Assembly (NCBI GenBank): GCA_014763905.1
Contig: JACXUN010000052.1
Span: forward strand, 1-8,543
Source of the DNA: Campylobacterales bacterium
GTDB lineage: Bacteria > Campylobacterota > Campylobacteria > Campylobacterales > Sulfurovaceae
Length of the DNA stretch: 8,543 nt
Direction: 5' to 3'
Shown: in pieces, positions 6,653 to 8,543 of the stretch
How the letters are laid out: every line of letters starts with the position of its first letter
Position numbering within the stretch: the first letter of the stretch is position 1
Made by a program: the position numbers and the translations under genes
Notes under the pieces: model-generated
Told to the model about the DNA's origin: nothing
What the model saw: the letters and a program-made list of their open reading frames with translations, nothing else
Databases searched by the model: none

Positions 6653-6681
6653 TTGATAATTAATAACAACTAGACTAAAAT
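6653..6681 (+). promoter_or_regulatory. Sigma-70-type promoter for the PpiD-like gene and ftsA
   Basis: TTGATA (6653-6658) and TAAAAT (6676-6681) are separated by exactly 17 bp, each one mismatch from consensus. Predicted transcription starts near 6688, with a leader of about 26 nt carrying TAAGGT (6699-6704) before the ATG at 6714. With only 22 nt between the PpiD-like gene and ftsA, this promoter probably drives both. Confidence 0.65.
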
Positions 6682-6713
6682 TATGCAAATTCAATAATTA
6701 AGGTAATTTTGAC

Positions 6714-8171
6714 ATGATTAGCTGGATGCAAAAGCACAACAAATTTTTGGTTGTTACGATTTGGATCGCAACCATTTCATTTATTTTTATGGGAGGAACC
6801 TACGGATTTTCTTATAGTATCAAGAGCAACAGTATCGGACATGTAGGTGACCAAGAACTCAATCGTGATCGTTTTCATATGGAGTACCAAAATTTATACA
6901 GTCGGTACAATCAGATGTTTCAAGGCAAATTTGATGAAGAGCAAGCCAAAAAGATGGGACTCCAACAACAAGTTATTGACAATATGGCAGCCCAAGCCAA
7001 GATTTTAAATCTCGCCGAATCATTTGGTATCGTTGCTTCAGACCAAGAGGTAGCCGAGAAGCTGGCTAGTATCCCAGCATTTCAAAAAGATGGTCAATTT
7101 GATCGAAGCATTTATGATAACTATTTGACCAATAGTCGACTCTCTACCAAAACATTTGAGGGAAGTTTACGAGATAATGTCATTATCGAAAAGACACTTA
7201 AACTTCTCGATGTAAATGGATTACAAAGTGAACAAGCCGCGTTTACCACACCGTTTGAAATCGGTGATCAGATTAAATACATCGTATTTTCAAGCAGTGA
7301 TGTCAACATTACCGTTGATGATGCTAAACTCAAAGAGTTTTGGGAGTTACGAAAAGATCAGTATCAGACTTCAAAACAGTACAGTTTTGATATGGTTACA
7401 ACCAGCACCGATGATATCAACTTGAGTGATGAAGAGCTCCAAAAACACTATGAAGCGAACAGCTTTAACTATATTGGAGCAGAGGGGAAACTGTTAAGTT
7501 TTGATGAAGCAAAAGAAAAAGTTGCCGTAGATCTCAAACTTGAAAAATCTAAAAAGAGTGCCAATTTACAGTATATCGCTTTCAAAAAAGGTGAAATAGA
7601 AAAAGAAAAAACATTAACTTATGATCTTAATGATTTTAGACTGCCAAGAGATGTTTGGAGTGAAGTGAGTACCAAATTCAAAGGTGACATCTTAAAACCA
7701 AAAGTGGTGAGTAAGCAGTACACCACCATTAAAATCAGTGATATTATTGAACCGCGTACTAAAACCTTTGAAGAAGCCAAAAATGAGGTCACGAGTCAGT
7801 ATAAAGCAGATCAAGTACAAGAAAAACTTTCACAATTGGCTCAAGAGAAGCTTGCAGGCATTGATACAGAAGCCGGAGAGTTGTCTGATTATTTGACTTT
7901 AAATAACATATCAAAACAAAATTTGGGTCTAAATGAACAGGAAATTGCAAACTTTAGTTCAAAACTCTTTACTTCTGAGGAAGAAAAAGGTATTATATCT
8001 ATAGGAAATAAAGCGATTGTTTATAAAATTGTTGACCAAAAATTAGTCACAATTGACCAAAATGAGACAGAGAGATTAGAAGAGAATGCGAATCAAGCAA
8101 AACTGCAAACTTTTCAGTCTAACTTAATGGAAGAACTAGACAAGAGATATCCTACTGAACTATATAAATAA
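6714..8171 (+). CDS. PpiD-like membrane-anchored SurA_N periplasmic chaperone
   Basis: The 485-residue protein has a short cytoplasmic N-terminus, one uncleaved membrane anchor (about 11-33) and a large periplasmic domain, as in PpiD. The N-terminal third matches PpiD closely: I-S-F-I-F-M-G-G near 21-28, V-G-D-Q-E-L-N-R-D-R-F at 44-54, Q-Q-Q-V-I-D-N-M at 84-91, and I-P-A-F-Q-K-D-G-Q-F-D at 120-130 (E. coli PpiD has T-P-A-F-Q-V-D-G-K-F-D). This part is the SurA_N chaperone module that binds newly exported proteins. The prolyl-isomerase part is not recognisable: there is no H-I-L/V start and no G-G-D-L-G. Only L-P-R-D-V-W...K-F-K-G-D-I-L-K-P (310-329) and the following I-K-I-S-D-I-I-E-P recall the end of a parvulin domain. 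It probably acts as a chaperone, with isomerase activity doubtful. It sits 22 nt before ftsA, the usual arrangement as I recall it in this phylum. Confidence 0.88.
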   Translation: MISWMQKHNKFLVVTIWIATISFIFMGGTYGFSYSIKSNSIGHVGDQELNRDRFHMEYQNLYSRYNQMFQGKFDEEQAKKMGLQQQVIDNMAAQAKILNLAESFGIVASDQEVAEKLASIPAFQKDGQFDRSIYDNYLTNSRLSTKTFEGSLRDNVIIEKTLKLLDVNGLQSEQAAFTTPFEIGDQIKYIVFSSSDVNITVDDAKLKEFWELRKDQYQTSKQYSFDMVTTSTDDINLSDEELQKHYEANSFNYIGAEGKLLSFDEAKEKVAVDLKLEKSKKSANLQYIAFKKGEIEKEKTLTYDLNDFRLPRDVWSEVSTKFKGDILKPKVVSKQYTTIKISDIIEPRTKTFEEAKNEVTSQYKADQVQEKLSQLAQEKLAGIDTEAGELSDYLTLNNISKQNLGLNEQEIANFSSKLFTSEEEKGIISIGNKAIVYKIVDQKLVTIDQNETERLEENANQAKLQTFQSNLMEELDKRYPTELYK

Positions 8172-8182
8172 AGAGTATATCT

Positions 8183-8187
8183 AAGGA
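8183..8187 (+). promoter_or_regulatory. Shine-Dalgarno site fixing the TTG start of ftsA
   Basis: AAGGA lies 6 nt before TTG 8194. An in-frame TAA at 8182-8184 overlaps this site, so no start further upstream is possible, and the first in-frame ATG comes only about 105 codons later, inside the conserved domain. The TTG start is therefore well supported. Confidence 0.75.
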
Positions 8188-8193
8188 TTTAAA

Positions 8194-8543
8194 TTGAGCA
8201 AACCCATCTTAGCCATTGATATCGGTTCAACAAAGATATGTGCAATTATAGGAATCAAACAAGATGGTAATGTCGAAATTAGCGGGTATGGTATTGCAAA
8301 ATCCCAAGGGATCAAAAAAGGTACCATAACCAATATCGAATTGGCTTCTAAAGCGATAAAGAAAGCTGTCGATGATGCCAAGCGGGTATCGGGAATCAAT
8401 ATCACTGCTGCGAGCATATCAATCTCCGGTGCGTATATCAAAAGCACCAACTCGACGGGGGTAGTCAATATCCCAAAAAATGAGATATCGATTGCCGAAA
8501 TTAATCGGGCTATGCAGACAGCTGTGTATAATGCCAATATACC
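8194..8543 (+). CDS. ftsA: Cell division protein FtsA, 5' part (cut by window end)
   Basis: FtsA is the actin-like protein that tethers FtsZ filaments to the inner membrane and recruits the later divisome proteins. The first 116 codons are present. They begin with the actin-superfamily phosphate-1 loop I-L-A-I-D-I-G-S-T-K-I-C (residues 5-16), followed by G-x-G-I-A-K-S-Q-G-I-K-K-G-T-I-T-N-I (about 33-50), which matches the G-x-x-K-G-x-x-x-D/N-x-E segment of FtsA. S-I-S-I-S-G-A-Y-I-K (about 76-85) then leads into the FtsA-specific 1C domain (S-G-K-H-I in E. coli). Translation starts at TTG with AAGGA 6 nt upstream. It follows the PpiD-like gene by 22 nt with no promoter visible between, so it is probably co-transcribed. 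ftsZ would be expected next, outside the window. The frame is open to the last base. Confidence 0.95.
   Translation, partial: MSKPILAIDIGSTKICAIIGIKQDGNVEISGYGIAKSQGIKKGTITNIELASKAIKKAVDDAKRVSGINITAASISISGAYIKSTNSTGVVNIPKNEISIAEINRAMQTAVYNANI

Noticed and set aside
8181..8537. Minus-strand 118-residue hydrophobic frame at the right end
   Set aside because: It is the antisense shadow of ftsA, whose plus-strand translation matches the actin-like phosphate loop and the start of the 1C domain.
1..8543. CRISPR array, tRNA genes, insertion sequence or phage genes
   Set aside because: No regularly spaced direct repeats, no cloverleaf with a T-loop motif, and no transposase or integrase coding sequence were seen on either strand.

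Overview
The window reads as a chromosomal segment of a Campylobacterota (Epsilonproteobacteria) genome, probably an environmental lineage of the Sulfurimonas/Sulfuricurvum/Sulfurovum kind. The basis is the gene order and protein character: a PpiD-like SurA_N protein directly upstream of ftsA, rsmH followed by a tiny FtsL-like membrane protein, the Cys-rich tail of RsmH, and AT-rich promoters. From memory, rsmH, the PpiD-like gene and ftsA are also neighbours in Campylobacter jejuni. The genus assignment is inference.

Layout. Positions 1-200 are non-coding and hold a terminator-like hairpin overlapping a 97-nt inverted repeat with perfect 20-bp arms. Next comes a plus-strand DUF4395 membrane protein (201-926), which ends convergently against a four-gene minus-strand operon read from 5901 down to 946: rsmH (16S rRNA C1402 N4-methyltransferase), an 85-residue FtsL-like bitopic protein, an RND-family efflux permease, and an unrecognised 193-residue membrane protein. 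Spacing in this operon is tight: 4 nt, 6 nt and an ATGA overlap. An 88-nt divergent promoter region separates rsmH from a plus-strand block: a class II aldolase/adducin-fold protein whose metal-binding histidines are all replaced (5990-6568), a PpiD-like membrane-anchored periplasmic chaperone with no recognisable parvulin signature (6714-8171), and the first 116 codons of ftsA (from 8194, cut by the window end).

How the genes may work together. The central theme is a split division/cell-wall locus. RsmH and the FtsL-like protein on one side, and FtsA on the other, are classical dcw-cluster members here arranged as two divergent islands. The envelope chaperone, the RND pump and the pseudo-aldolase sit inside these islands. 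No membrane fusion protein or outer-membrane channel gene for the pump is present. No mobile element, tRNA, rRNA or CRISPR array was found. The most notable points are the aldolase-fold pseudoenzyme, the PpiD-like protein lacking parvulin motifs, the RND permease with altered proton-relay residues coupled to an uncharacterised membrane protein, and the large hairpin at the left end.
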